In this document: piece by piece, positions 32,928 through 41,114 of the stretch | Numbering within the stretch: position 1 is the stretch's first letter | Layout of the letters: each line of letters opens with the position of its first letter | Source of the DNA: Luteibaculum sp964627445 | GTDB lineage: Bacteria > Bacteroidota > Bacteroidia > Flavobacteriales_D > Luteibaculaceae | DNA length: 64,000 bases | Direction of reading: 5' to 3' | Assembly: GCA_964627445.1 (NCBI GenBank) | Contig: CAZVJF010000008.1 | Coordinates: forward strand, 62,001 to 126,000 | Program-made: the position numbers and the translations under genes | The notes under the pieces: model-generated | The model's database searches: none | Seen by the model: the letters and a program-made list of their open reading frames with translations, nothing else | Told to the model about the DNA's origin: nothing

Positions 32928-34218
32928 GCTTGGTGTACTGGGCTTGGTGTTATTTCTGGTGTCTTGCGATCCAGAAATAGATGACGCAGCATTGAGTAAT
33001 CGTTTTGAGATTGACGGTGGCGACCAGAATACAGAAAACATTGTTTTTTATGGCGATGAGTGGATGGCCGGATTTCAAAACAACGAGCTTTATTTTTCCG
33101 GGCAGTTTAATGCCTTTCCTAGCATCCTTTCTCAACAATTTGGCTTGGTCCGGGACCAGCAGTTTTCTTTTCCAGCCATGTACGATGAGGAAGGATTGGG
33201 CAACCGCCTGCGCTTGTCGTATGTACAAGACTGCAATGGAGACACGAGCTTAATTCCTGCCGTTGAAAATAATGCCATAGATGCCCGAAACAACGAAAAT
33301 TTAGCAAACGACCCATACAACAATATGGGAGTTCCCGGTTTGTCGTTGCGGGTTATCGACAACGAAGATTATGCCGAAGAAAACCCCTATTGGGCGCGAA
33401 TGAAACCGGCCTCGGCCAGTACGGTGATGGAGGCTATGGGTAACACAGACCCTAGTTTTGCCCTGGTTTGGTTAGGATTAAACGACGTGCTGCAATGGGC
33501 CAAAACTGGGGGATCTCCGTTTACATCGGATTTTATAGTACCCACACCCGACTTTATTTTCGAGGAAAACTTGCGTGAGCTGCTCGATACGATAGACTTA
33601 CCCGGAGCAGGTATGATTGCCACCTTACCTCGTTTTGTGGATTTTCCTTTTTTCGAGATTATTCCCAGAGATGCGCTGGTCCTCAATGAAGAGCAAGCAC
33701 GGCAGTTGAACCTGATTTATATCTTAAATCCCAATGTTAGTTTCTCGGAGGGAGAAAACTTTTTTGTGGTACAGGATGGATTGTTTGCAAGGCAGATACG
33801 AGCCAACGAACGCATTTTGCTGACGACCAATTTAGACTCTATCCGTTGCGAAAATTATGGAAGTGTCTATCCGCTTTCCAATAGCGATGTGCTGCTAGCC
33901 GATGAAATAGCACAGATTGAAGAAATACGCAATCGATACAACAGCATTATTCGCCAGGTGGCCGCAGAAAAGAACTGGAAAGTGGTGGATATCCAGCCGT
34001 TTTTTAATGCACTGCAAAATGAAGGAATCAATTGGGACGGGGTAAATACGGGGTTTACTTTTGTTACGGGAGGATTCTTTTCATTGGATGGAATTCATCC
34101 AACACCCCGAGGTGCGGCTCTTTTGGCCAACGAGTTCTTAAGCGCATACAACCAAAGCTTTGGGGCTAGCCTACCCATGGTAAACCCGAACGATTACAAC
34201 GGGGTTTCATTACCCTAA
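32899..34218 (+). CDS. SGNH/GDSL-like lipoprotein with altered block I (Ser replaced by Glu)
   Basis: 439 residues from ATG 32899, which gives a lipoprotein signal with lipobox FLVSC (Cys23). The protein follows the SGNH layout: block I VFYGDEWMAGF at 49-59, block III LVWLGLNDVLQWA with Asn195-Asp196, and block V DGIHPTPRGAALLANEFL with Asp397 and His400. Where the family has G-D/N-S-L-x-A-G, this protein has G-D-E-W-M-A-G, so the nucleophile Ser is Glu54. Either it is a non-catalytic binding protein or it uses different chemistry. Start inside fadL suggests translational coupling and a shared role in handling lipids at the outer membrane (inference). Confidence 0.75.
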   Translation: MELVWNTVYKLGVLGLVLFLVSCDPEIDDAALSNRFEIDGGDQNTENIVFYGDEWMAGFQNNELYFSGQFNAFPSILSQQFGLVRDQQFSFPAMYDEEGLGNRLRLSYVQDCNGDTSLIPAVENNAIDARNNENLANDPYNNMGVPGLSLRVIDNEDYAEENPYWARMKPASASTVMEAMGNTDPSFALVWLGLNDVLQWAKTGGSPFTSDFIVPTPDFIFEENLRELLDTIDLPGAGMIATLPRFVDFPFFEIIPRDALVLNEEQARQLNLIYILNPNVSFSEGENFFVVQDGLFARQIRANERILLTTNLDSIRCENYGSVYPLSNSDVLLADEIAQIEEIRNRYNSIIRQVAAEKNWKVVDIQPFFNALQNEGINWDGVNTGFTFVTGGFFSLDGIHPTPRGAALLANEFLSAYNQSFGASLPMVNPNDYNGVSLP

Positions 34219-34541
34219 TCATCCTCGCGCACAATAAGGAAAATTTCCTCGTTGGGCTTTTTCATGTAGTATTTTTCGCGGGCAAAGCGCTCTATATTTT
34301 CGGGGTCGGAAGTGAGGTTGGCCTCATCGGCTTCCAATTTGGCAATTTCGTTCTGATAGTAGGTTTTTTCTTCTTCCAGGTCGTGCAATTCAGAGCGCCA
34401 GTGAAAGAGGTCGAACACCGTATAGGAGTCGAAAAACGCAATGAAAGCCAAGAATAGAAGTACTGTAGCAAAATATTTATTGGCTACCCAGTAGGGTAGT
34501 TTTGCCTTCCAGGCCTTTAGATTTTTCGGATCCCAATTCAT
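34215..34541 (-). CDS. FtsB/DivIC-like septum formation initiator
   Basis: 108 residues, single membrane helix (VLLFLAFIAFFDSYTVFD, near 27-45) followed by a coiled coil (HDLEEEKTYYQNEIAKLEAD) and the family-typical end DPENIERFAREKYYMKKPNE. Bitopic divisome protein linking FtsL/FtsQ partners. Its TAG and the TAA of the convergent lipoprotein gene share CTAA, with no terminator between. Confidence 0.85.
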   Translation of the reverse strand: MNWDPKNLKAWKAKLPYWVANKYFATVLLFLAFIAFFDSYTVFDLFHWRSELHDLEEEKTYYQNEIAKLEADEANLTSDPENIERFAREKYYMKKPNEEIFLIVREDD

Positions 34542-34573
34542 AGCCTAAAATTACGCAGCATTTATCAGAAACG

Positions 34574-34610
34574 AAAAAGGCGGTGTAGATCTTATTCACA
34601 CCGCCTTTTT
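34574..34610 (-). terminator. Intrinsic terminator of the thioredoxin/DUF6952 genes
   Basis: 13-base perfect stem (34574-34586 with 34598-34610) with A/T tails on both sides; on the minus strand it lies 20 bases after the DUF6952 stop and ends in five T. Confidence 0.8.
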
Positions 34611-34629
34611 AAATCTGGGCTTGGTTCTG

Positions 34630-34869
34630 CTACGAAATACTCTTGCGTACCCGCTGAGTGTAATTACGCAATGCTTGCTTTTCTTCGGTGCCGTTCGCTA
34701 TGTCTTTTTTAATTTCAATGGCGGCAATGATATGGGTAAGCACCTCACCTTCATCTTCTCCATCTACAGCGAGGTTGGTGCTGCCTTGGTCCAAGAGTTC
34801 TTGTTCTCCTTTTTGTAAATCCTCTAGGCTAAAATCAGATACCGCTTTCTTTATGGCTGCTATTTTCAT
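34630..34869 (-). CDS. DUF6952 family small protein
   Basis: 79 residues, acidic and helical, no membrane segment. Pattern (MKIAAIKKAVSDFSLEDLQ; GEVLTHIIAAIEIKKDIANG; ALRNYTQRVRKSI) resembles the small Bacteroidota family DUF6952, which is regularly found beside a thioredoxin gene as here (10 bases apart). Function unknown; partnership with the thioredoxin is inference from synteny. Confidence 0.7.
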   Translation of the reverse strand: MKIAAIKKAVSDFSLEDLQKGEQELLDQGSTNLAVDGEDEGEVLTHIIAAIEIKKDIANGTEEKQALRNYTQRVRKSIS

Positions 34870-34879
34870 GGGTATTGAA

Positions 34880-35197
34880 TTAGGCGTTTACTTTTTCCAA
34901 CATTTCAACCAGTGCATCTTCTTTGGAGGTCGTAGCACCTTCTAGCAGTTTGCCATCTTTAAATACGGCAAAGTAGGGCAGGTTATTAACGCCAACCGCA
35001 CCGCGAGCTTCGGGGTTCTCCTCAGAGTTAATTTCCAGGAAGTTAATGTCGCTAAAGCGCTCGTCTGCGCTCAGGCGCTTGTATTTAGGGGCAAACAGTT
35101 TGCAGCTTCCACACCAATCAGCATAAAATTTTATCACTGCGTTTTTTCCCTTTATGTTTTCTATAAATGAACTGTCTTGTATTTGTGTTACTGCCAT
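34880..35197 (-). CDS. Thioredoxin family protein
   Basis: 105 residues, a single thioredoxin fold without signal peptide, so cytoplasmic. Redox motif is YADWCGSCKLF (Cys29, Cys32), with the variant CGSC instead of CGPC; cis-Pro loop is VNNLPYFAVF. The altered dipeptide should shift redox potential relative to classical thioredoxin. First gene of a two-gene unit with DUF6952, under a promoter containing two tandem palindromes. Confidence 0.9.
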   Translation of the reverse strand: MAVTQIQDSSFIENIKGKNAVIKFYADWCGSCKLFAPKYKRLSADERFSDINFLEINSEENPEARGAVGVNNLPYFAVFKDGKLLEGATTSKEDALVEMLEKVNA

Positions 35198-35204
35198 GAC
35201 TTTT

Positions 35205-35244
35205 ATTTTGGATCAAAATTACGTTGGATCAACGTATGTTCAAA
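35205..35244 (-). promoter_or_regulatory. Thioredoxin promoter (TTTG-19-TAATTTTG) with two tandem palindromic operators
   Basis: On the minus strand TTTG (35241-35244) and TAATTTTG (35214-35221) are separated by 19 bases. Two palindromes share the core TTGGATCAA: ATTTTG-GAT-CAAAAT (35205-35219), overlapping the -7 box, and ACGTTG-GAT-CAACGT (35221-35235), in the spacer. Their centres are 16 bases apart. Such placement would allow a dimeric repressor to block the promoter. Confidence 0.65.
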
Positions 35245-35276
35245 ATCTATAATAATTATTGGTAGATAGATATTTC

Positions 35277-36041
35277 TTATAATTCTTTAGCTCGGTTCCA
35301 GTAGCTATCCATTTCTTCCAGGCTCATTTTGCCCAGCTCTTTGCCGTCTTCTTTGCTTTGTTTTTCGAGGTAGTTAAACCGCTCAATAAACTTTTTGTTG
35401 GTGCGTTCTAGCGCTTCATCAGGGTTAATATTCTCGAACCTCGCGTAGTTGATGAGGCTAAAGAGCAAGTCGCCAAACTCGGCCTCACGTTCTGCAGCGG
35501 TAGTGGCATTTTTAAACTCGTTGAGTTCCTCCTGCACTTTATCCCATACTTGGTCTTTATGGTCCCAGTCGAAACCTACACCTCTTGCTTTTTCTTGGAT
35601 GCGGGCAGCCTTTACCATAGAGGGTAAGGATTTGGGTACGCCAGCTAAAACCCCCTTAGCGCCTTGCTTTAGCTTTAGCTTTTCCCAGTTGGCTTTTACT
35701 TCTTCTTCGCTATTTACGGTGACATCGCCATAAATATGCGGGTGCCTGTCCACCAGCTTGTCGCAAACGGAGTTTAGGGCATCGGCAATATCAAAGGCAC
35801 CTTTTTCCGAAGCAATTTTAGCATAGAACACCATGTGCAGCAGTAGGTCGCCCAGCTCTTTCTTTATCTCTTGCAAGTCGCCATCTAAAATCGCGTCCGA
35901 GAGTTCATACATCTCCTCAATACTCAGGTGGCGTAGGCTTTCTAGAGTTTGTTTTTTATCCCACGGGCACTGCTCGCGCAGCTCATTCATTATGGTTAAT
36001 AATCGGTCAAAAGCTTGTAGCTGTTGGTCGCGGCTATTCAT
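35277..36041 (-). CDS. mazG: MazG-family nucleoside triphosphate pyrophosphohydrolase
   Basis: About 254 residues from ATG 36041. Two MazG domains: N-terminal with CPWDKKQTLESLRHLSIEE, EMYELSDAILDGD and the metal-binding EELGDLLLHMVF-type block (here KKELGDLLLHMVFYAKI), and C-terminal with GFDWDHKDQVWDKVQEELNE and EFGDLLFSLINYAR. Hydrolyses NTPs to NMP and PPi, cleaning damaged nucleotides. Single leftward gene divergent from the PagL-like gene. Confidence 0.93.
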   Translation of the reverse strand: MNSRDQQLQAFDRLLTIMNELREQCPWDKKQTLESLRHLSIEEMYELSDAILDGDLQEIKKELGDLLLHMVFYAKIASEKGAFDIADALNSVCDKLVDRHPHIYGDVTVNSEEEVKANWEKLKLKQGAKGVLAGVPKSLPSMVKAARIQEKARGVGFDWDHKDQVWDKVQEELNEFKNATTAAEREAEFGDLLFSLINYARFENINPDEALERTNKKFIERFNYLEKQSKEDGKELGKMSLEEMDSYWNRAKEL

Positions 36042-36155
36042 GCTCAAAAATTTGGGCTAAAGGTACCATTTCGCAGGTAGTTTGGAGGCCCACGTACTGT
36101 GAATACATCGTAAAAATCCAAGCAAAAGCTACGTAAGAACTACAATCGGTACCCT

Positions 36156-36183
36156 AGGTGCAGCACCTTATTTTTTACTTTTG
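36156..36183 (+). promoter_or_regulatory. Palindrome plus -7 box (TACTTTTG) before the PagL-like gene
   Basis: AGGTGC-A-GCACCT (36156-36168) sits where a -33 element would be, and TACTTTTG (36176-36183) ends five bases before the ATG at 36189. No TTTG at -33. The palindrome may be an activator or repressor site. Confidence 0.4.
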
Positions 36184-36188
36184 AGGCT

Positions 36189-37268
36189 ATGCCAAAAATC
36201 TTGGTTTTCTTGTTGGGATGTCTCTTGGCCTTAGGCTCCATGGCTCAAGGGGTGGAGATACAATTGAGTCGGGGTTTTTTGGTAACGCACCGCCCCACCA
36301 TGAAGGGGCTACCAGAGCAAGCAACCACGCACGTCAACGTAAACTTGTGGCAAAACAACAGCCAACGGGCTTGGAGTGGCGCTTTTATCAAGCCGCAATC
36401 TGGGCTCAGTGTGCAGTGGCAGAATTTAGGTAATACCGATGCGCTTGGCCATGCAACGGCCGTAAATTATCAGTTTCGTTCTGCTTTATATTCGGGTGCA
36501 AATCCGCTGCGACTTACCATGGGCGCAGGCGTGGCGTATTTGTCGGAGAAATTTAAGTTTCAAGAAAACCCAGAAAATATCGCCATTGGCTCGCATTTTA
36601 ATGCGTCTATTTTTTTCCGGCTATCGCAGCAATTTGCCATACAGCGTAGCCGTTTGGGCTGGGTACTTAGTTTTCAGCATTACAGCAATGCTAGTTTTAA
36701 GACTCCCAATCTGGGCCTAAACTATACCGCTTTGGGATTGACTTTTGGTTTGCAACCCGAAGTCCATCCACCCCAATCTACAGATTATACCTATCCCGAA
36801 TCGGAACTGGTATTATTTGGCATCTTGGGAAGCAAACAGCTCAACGACTTTTCAGGAGAAAATTATGCCTTGGGCACGGCAGAGCTTGTGTATACTCCAA
36901 AATCCAAGCATCTTTTTGCCTACCACGGTTTTATAAACACTACGTATAACGGCACCATACCCACGCAAAATGGATCTTTCCAGGTGCTAGATTCTGCAAT
37001 TGTTCCCTCTAGTTTGTCCACAAGTCCCTGGCAAATTGGTGTAGGCATTGGTATGGATTTTAGAGTAGGGAAAACCACAGTGAGTTTAGACCAGGGTTGG
37101 TATTTGAAGTCCGATGAGGCGCTAGAGAATAGTCGTTTTAACCAGTTGATGGTGCAACACAGCGTAACACCCAAAGTAAAATTGCGTGTCATGCTGCGGT
37201 CTCAGCTTACCGTTGCCGATTTTATGGCAGTAGGGGTGGGATATAAACTTTTAGGTAAATCAGAATGA
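36189..37268 (+). CDS. PagL-like lipid A 3-O-deacylase / acyloxyacyl hydrolase family outer-membrane protein
   Basis: 359 residues with signal peptide (cleavage near GSMAQG). The N-terminal ~190 residues match the Bacteroidota acyloxyacyl-hydrolase/PagL group: WRFxxxx-type strands and the catalytic-site block SFQHYSNASFKTPNLGLN near 165-180, where the His and Ser of H-x-S-N and the PNxGLN end are conserved. The remaining ~160 residues are a second set of barrel-like strands not present in the short Pseudomonas PagL. Probable outer-membrane enzyme trimming lipid A; substrate not proven. Overlaps the DUF2807 gene by four bases. Confidence 0.75.
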   Translation: MPKILVFLLGCLLALGSMAQGVEIQLSRGFLVTHRPTMKGLPEQATTHVNVNLWQNNSQRAWSGAFIKPQSGLSVQWQNLGNTDALGHATAVNYQFRSALYSGANPLRLTMGAGVAYLSEKFKFQENPENIAIGSHFNASIFFRLSQQFAIQRSRLGWVLSFQHYSNASFKTPNLGLNYTALGLTFGLQPEVHPPQSTDYTYPESELVLFGILGSKQLNDFSGENYALGTAELVYTPKSKHLFAYHGFINTTYNGTIPTQNGSFQVLDSAIVPSSLSTSPWQIGVGIGMDFRVGKTTVSLDQGWYLKSDEALENSRFNQLMVQHSVTPKVKLRVMLRSQLTVADFMAVGVGYKLLGKSE

Positions 37269-38008
37269 TGCGTGCAATAACAATAGCTGTCATGCTGAGC
37301 ATGGTTTTTGCTTGTGGAAAAGAAGAAAATTGTTTTTCCTCGGCTGGTGCTTGGACAACAGATACGTTTGCATTGGATGCCTTCGAAAAAATTATTCTGC
37401 AAGATGATGTACAACTGCAATTGGTAGACGGAGACACCTTTCGTGCGCACGTTGCTTTCTTTGAAAACCTACAGGATGGGTTGCTGCTACAAGTAAGCGA
37501 TGGCGTCCTACAAGTAGATAACGCCAACAGTTGCAGGTGGCTCAAAAAGCAGGATAGGCCCAAGGTGACCATCACTATGCCGCTGCATCAATTGGCTCAT
37601 TTTGAGCATAAAGGAACTGAAAACGTAGCCATTGTCGATACACTTAGGAATCCCGAAATGTTTTTTGAAACCGATGGTAACGCAGGTTCTGTTGCGTTTA
37701 CCTATGTGGGATCTAACTTGCGTATGGTGCAACACGCAGGGGCATCAAAAATTACAGTATCGGGTAGGGCACAGAACGTGTCCATATACAATGGCGGCCA
37801 TGGGGTTACCGATTTTTCTGATTTAGAAGCCAATTTTATGGATGTGTCCAACCTCACGGGGGCCAGTGTACAGGTGCAAGCTTTAGGTATCTTGCAAATT
37901 CGCAATTACGGCAGGGGAACGGTGTCCTACTGCCCAGAACCGCAAGAAAAAACCATTAGCAATTTTTCGGGTGGACTCATTGAAGTTTGCCAAAACAACA
38001 CGCCTTAA
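37265..38008 (+). CDS. Head-GIN domain (DUF2807) lipoprotein
   Basis: 247 residues with a lipoprotein signal (lipobox MVFAC, Cys near 17). The mature part starts with the typical sequence FEKIILQDDVQLQLVDGD and continues as a right-handed beta-helix-like series of strands (KVTITMPLHQLAHFEHKGTE; VSIYNGGHGVTDFSDLEA), as in the DUF2807 'putative auto-transporter adhesin, head GIN' family. Surface or periplasmic role unknown. Translationally coupled to the PagL-like gene (ATGA overlap), and followed after 50 bases by phoD. Confidence 0.8.
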   Translation: MMRAITIAVMLSMVFACGKEENCFSSAGAWTTDTFALDAFEKIILQDDVQLQLVDGDTFRAHVAFFENLQDGLLLQVSDGVLQVDNANSCRWLKKQDRPKVTITMPLHQLAHFEHKGTENVAIVDTLRNPEMFFETDGNAGSVAFTYVGSNLRMVQHAGASKITVSGRAQNVSIYNGGHGVTDFSDLEANFMDVSNLTGASVQVQALGILQIRNYGRGTVSYCPEPQEKTISNFSGGLIEVCQNNTP

Positions 38009-38058
38009 TACTCTGGTAATGCTGCCGATGTACTTTCGGGCTTCAACTCAAGCTTACC

Positions 38059-40026
38059 ATGAAATATTGCTTCTCATTGCTGTTGGTGGTAGTGGCTGGA
38101 TTCTTTGTCCAACTGCAAGCCCAATCTTTCAAAGAAAACCGCAGAGCGGGTTTAAAAGAAAACGAAGATCTAGCTCCGTTTTACCATGGAGTTGCCAGTG
38201 GTGATCCCACAACAGAGGGTGCCATCATTTGGACGCGCTACACGGACGATAACCCGAGCAATCAGCCCGTTTCTTTATTGTATTTGGTGGCTACCGATAC
38301 CGCCTTGCAAAATGTGGTGCAAGAAGGGGTGGCTATAGCCTCCCCACTCAACGATTATACGGTAAAGGTAGATTTGCAAGACCTGCAACCCAATACCTAT
38401 TACTACTACGTTTTTGCCGATCGCTTTGGACGAGCATCCTTAATTGGAAGGACCAAAACCCTGGCACTTCCAACCGATACCAGTTACAGCCACTTTAGGG
38501 CGGCAACCATGAGTTGCAGTAGCATTTACAGTGGATTCTTTAATGGATATGCTCGTGTGGCCGAGCGCAACGATCTGGATGCCGTAATCCATACCGGAGA
38601 TTATATCTATGATTTTGTGGACGGAAATGGTAACAATCGCATCCCCGATCCATATCCGGAAACACCAAAAAACTTGGAAGAATGGCGCGCACGCCACCAT
38701 TATTATGAGTTAGATATGGACGCCATTCGCATGCGCCAGCAACATCCACTTATTGTAATATGGGACAACCACGATGTGGATGATTATGCCGATGATACGG
38801 TAAGCTACAACGGGGCCAACAAGGCGTTTAACGAGTGGATCCCTATTCGTCAAAATCCAGTGCCCTTGGTGGATACTTTGGAGATTTATCGCAAGTTAAA
38901 TTTTGGGAGTTTGGTGGAGTTGTACATGCTAGATTGCTACAGCTACCACGATGATTTTTCTGGAAGCAACGCCAACAATATCAATGACGATGTAATTGAT
39001 GATGCAGACCGAACCTATATGGGCCGGGAGCAGCGCGATTGGCTTTTTGATAACCTAGACAATTCTACGGCCAACTGGCGCATGTTTGGAACCCAAAAAA
39101 TGATGGCGCCTTGGTGTGCGGGTTGTGTGCCAGATTTGGGGGGTCCCGATGTGGATATTCCCGGTCTAAATGATTTTGGAAATGTTTTTAATACCAAGGC
39201 TTGGGATGGTTTTCAGGGCGAGCGCAGAGCCTTATTTAATAAGCTTAGAGAAAACGGTTTTAAAAACAACTGTACCGTTAGTGGCGATGCCCACCTGGCC
39301 TTTTTTGCCGATTTAACAGAAGACCCTGCAAACCCCTTGGCCTATAATCCGGTTACGGGTGGCGATGCAGTAGGCGTGGAACTTTTACCTTCTTCACTAA
39401 CCCGAGAAAATCTAGACGAAATTTTGGCCGCTGAAGGAGGTGGAAAGCCCGATGAACAGTTTCGTGTAGCCGCAAATGCCGCAGCAGAGGCATCCAACCA
39501 AACCAATTTGCACCACGTTTACAGCAATTTTGCAGACCATGGTTATGGTATTATAGATATTACTCCGGAGCGTCTTGTCGGGGAATTTTGGGTGAGTGAA
39601 AAAATAACGGTAGAAAGTGAGGAGGAAATGGCAGCCGCCTACACCTCCAATAGCGGAACGGGAATTTGGTCGCGGATTCCCAATCTTGCTCCAAGTCCAG
39701 GTAAAGATTTTCAAGCAGATCCTGCACCGCAAAGCCCACCCGATTTATCTGAGGTTTCCGTGGCTAGCCTTGCGCCCATTGAAGCAACAATAACGGTGAT
39801 ACCAAATCCAGTTGACGCGGGCAGTTTCACGGTGAAGCTCACCAAGAACTTGGCGGTTGGTTCGGTTCGGGTGTTGGATATTTGGGGACGAAATTTCCCC
39901 ATCACTACCGAAAAGCAAGGAGATCATATCGTGGTAAACTTTAACCAGGAGATGGCCGCTGGAAATTATATTCTAGAAGTAACCGGGAAGCAGCAACAGT
40001 GGGTTAGGACTATTGTGGTACGATGA
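38059..40026 (+). CDS. phoD: PhoD-like alkaline phosphatase with T9SS type A sorting domain
   Basis: 655 residues. Signal peptide, then the PhoD N-terminal domain (FYHGVASGDPTTEGAIIWTR) and the metallophosphatase core with its metal ligands: HTGDYIYDF, IVIWDNHDVDDYADD, VSGDAHLAFF. The last ~75 residues form a type A Por sorting domain (VIPNPVDAGSFTVKL; VRVLDIWGRNF; AAGNYILEVTG; final VR), so the enzyme is a T9SS cargo released or anchored at the cell surface. Likely role is phosphate release from phosphodiesters or monoesters outside the cell, with Ca/Fe metals by family knowledge. An intrinsic terminator follows. Confidence 0.92.
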   Translation: MKYCFSLLLVVVAGFFVQLQAQSFKENRRAGLKENEDLAPFYHGVASGDPTTEGAIIWTRYTDDNPSNQPVSLLYLVATDTALQNVVQEGVAIASPLNDYTVKVDLQDLQPNTYYYYVFADRFGRASLIGRTKTLALPTDTSYSHFRAATMSCSSIYSGFFNGYARVAERNDLDAVIHTGDYIYDFVDGNGNNRIPDPYPETPKNLEEWRARHHYYELDMDAIRMRQQHPLIVIWDNHDVDDYADDTVSYNGANKAFNEWIPIRQNPVPLVDTLEIYRKLNFGSLVELYMLDCYSYHDDFSGSNANNINDDVIDDADRTYMGREQRDWLFDNLDNSTANWRMFGTQKMMAPWCAGCVPDLGGPDVDIPGLNDFGNVFNTKAWDGFQGERRALFNKLRENGFKNNCTVSGDAHLAFFADLTEDPANPLAYNPVTGGDAVGVELLPSSLTRENLDEILAAEGGGKPDEQFRVAANAAAEASNQTNLHHVYSNFADHGYGIIDITPERLVGEFWVSEKITVESEEEMAAAYTSNSGTGIWSRIPNLAPSPGKDFQADPAPQSPPDLSEVSVASLAPIEATITVIPNPVDAGSFTVKLTKNLAVGSVRVLDIWGRNFPITTEKQGDHIVVNFNQEMAAGNYILEVTGKQQQWVRTIVVR

Positions 40027-40044
40027 CGGAACCATCAGAAACGA

Positions 40045-40081
40045 AAAAAGGCTGCTATGGTAACCCCAGAGCAGCCTTTTT
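40045..40081 (+). terminator. Intrinsic terminator after phoD (bidirectional)
   Basis: 12-base stem AAAAAGGCTGCT (40045-40056) with 40070-40081, ending in five T; also usable for the convergent beta-barrel gene, which ends at 40101. Confidence 0.8.
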
Positions 40082-40100
40082 AATTACTAATTTTTAGGAC

Positions 40101-40772
40101 TTAGAATCGGATAGATACACCTCCATTAATAAGAGCCCCTGATCCAAGGCCAAACTCTAAGTTTGCTCCAATAGAAGAACCAAACATATAGCGCATACCT
40201 ACGGTAGCGCGGTATCCTACACCACTTACGTTTCCTAAATCCTCAATAACCTCGTCTTCTCCATATTCTGGATCATTGGTATCTACGCTAAAACTCCAGT
40301 TGATGTACCCGACGGCAGCAGAGGTGTATGCATCAAAATTTCTTCCGTTTCCAAAATGAAAGGTTAGTTTGGGTAAGAATCGTAATCGTGTGATATCAAT
40401 ATCGTAGTTGTAGGTATTCATTTCTCCGCTATCGAAGTCACTGAAACTGTCGGTGAATGACATGCCACTGTTTGAATAATTAGCCATGGCACCAATACCA
40501 ATTTTGTCGTTTACCATATATTCATAGCGCATTTCGGCAGGACCAAAACTTGTTACATTAAAATCATCGGTTCCGGGTGTCTCAAACGTAGTTCTAAGCA
40601 TAGTGGTAAACAAATTCGGAAAACCGTAATTAGCGTCAATAAAGGAAGTTCCTTGTTCTATGCGGTCTCCGCCTCTACGACCTCGGTATTTGCGTTTTCT
40701 TCCGCCAGCAGCAGCATCTATGGTTGAAAAGACAATAATTGCTAGTAATGATAGTGCGAATACTTTCCTCAT
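40101..40772 (-). CDS. Outer-membrane beta-barrel protein, OmpA-like fold without peptidoglycan domain
   Basis: About 223 residues from ATG 40772, which starts a clean signal peptide (FALSLLAIIVFSTIDAAAGG). An unusual basic stretch follows (GRKRKYRGRRGG), then alternating hydrophobic/polar strands ending in VSIRF with a terminal Phe, as expected for Bam-dependent insertion. No catalytic motif. Homologous in style to the small porin-like proteins of Bacteroidota; function unknown. Confidence 0.75.
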   Translation of the reverse strand: MRKVFALSLLAIIVFSTIDAAAGGRKRKYRGRRGGDRIEQGTSFIDANYGFPNLFTTMLRTTFETPGTDDFNVTSFGPAEMRYEYMVNDKIGIGAMANYSNSGMSFTDSFSDFDSGEMNTYNYDIDITRLRFLPKLTFHFGNGRNFDAYTSAAVGYINWSFSVDTNDPEYGEDEVIEDLGNVSGVGYRATVGMRYMFGSSIGANLEFGLGSGALINGGVSIRF

Positions 40773-41114
40773 GAGTGAAATATTTTGACTAAAGTAGTAC
40801 AAATCAGTCACTCTAAAAAACTGTTAATTATATTTTCCTTTTCATAAAGTGTTTGAGTGAGGCATGGAAGGTATTTATTAGTGCGTTAAGAATACTAAAA
40901 ATGCTATTATGATCTATATGTACTGAAGAGTTGGCTTGTATGCCATGTGTATACTGGATAACTGGCTTTGTAGTGTCCAATTAACGCTTAACAAAATAAT
41001 AATACGCTTATGGGTTAGTACATGTAGGATGTATTTTTCCTTCCAGACATTGCCACAAAGACTGTACCTTTGCAAGGCACAACTTTAGATGTGCTGGTTC
41101 GTTACTGTTGGTGT
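40773..41114. other. 342-base non-coding divergent region
   Basis: AT-rich spacer between the leftward barrel gene and the rightward Cys-rich small protein. I see a -7 box TACCTTTG at 41065-41072 for the rightward gene and an inverted pair GAGTGA (40773-40778)/TCACTC (40808-40813) next to the barrel start. No RNA gene, repeat or plausible frame beyond these. Confidence 0.5.
41065..41072 (+). promoter_or_regulatory. Candidate -7 box (TACCTTTG) for the small Cys-rich protein
   Basis: Exact TAnnTTTG match 42 bases before ATG 41115; -33 element not evident. Confidence 0.4.

Noticed and set aside
34565..40050. Identical 15-mer ATCAGAAACGAAAAA beside two terminators (34565-34579 and 40034-40048)
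   Set aside because: At this window size one or two 15-base matches are expected by chance, and the orientation relative to the genes differs between the copies.
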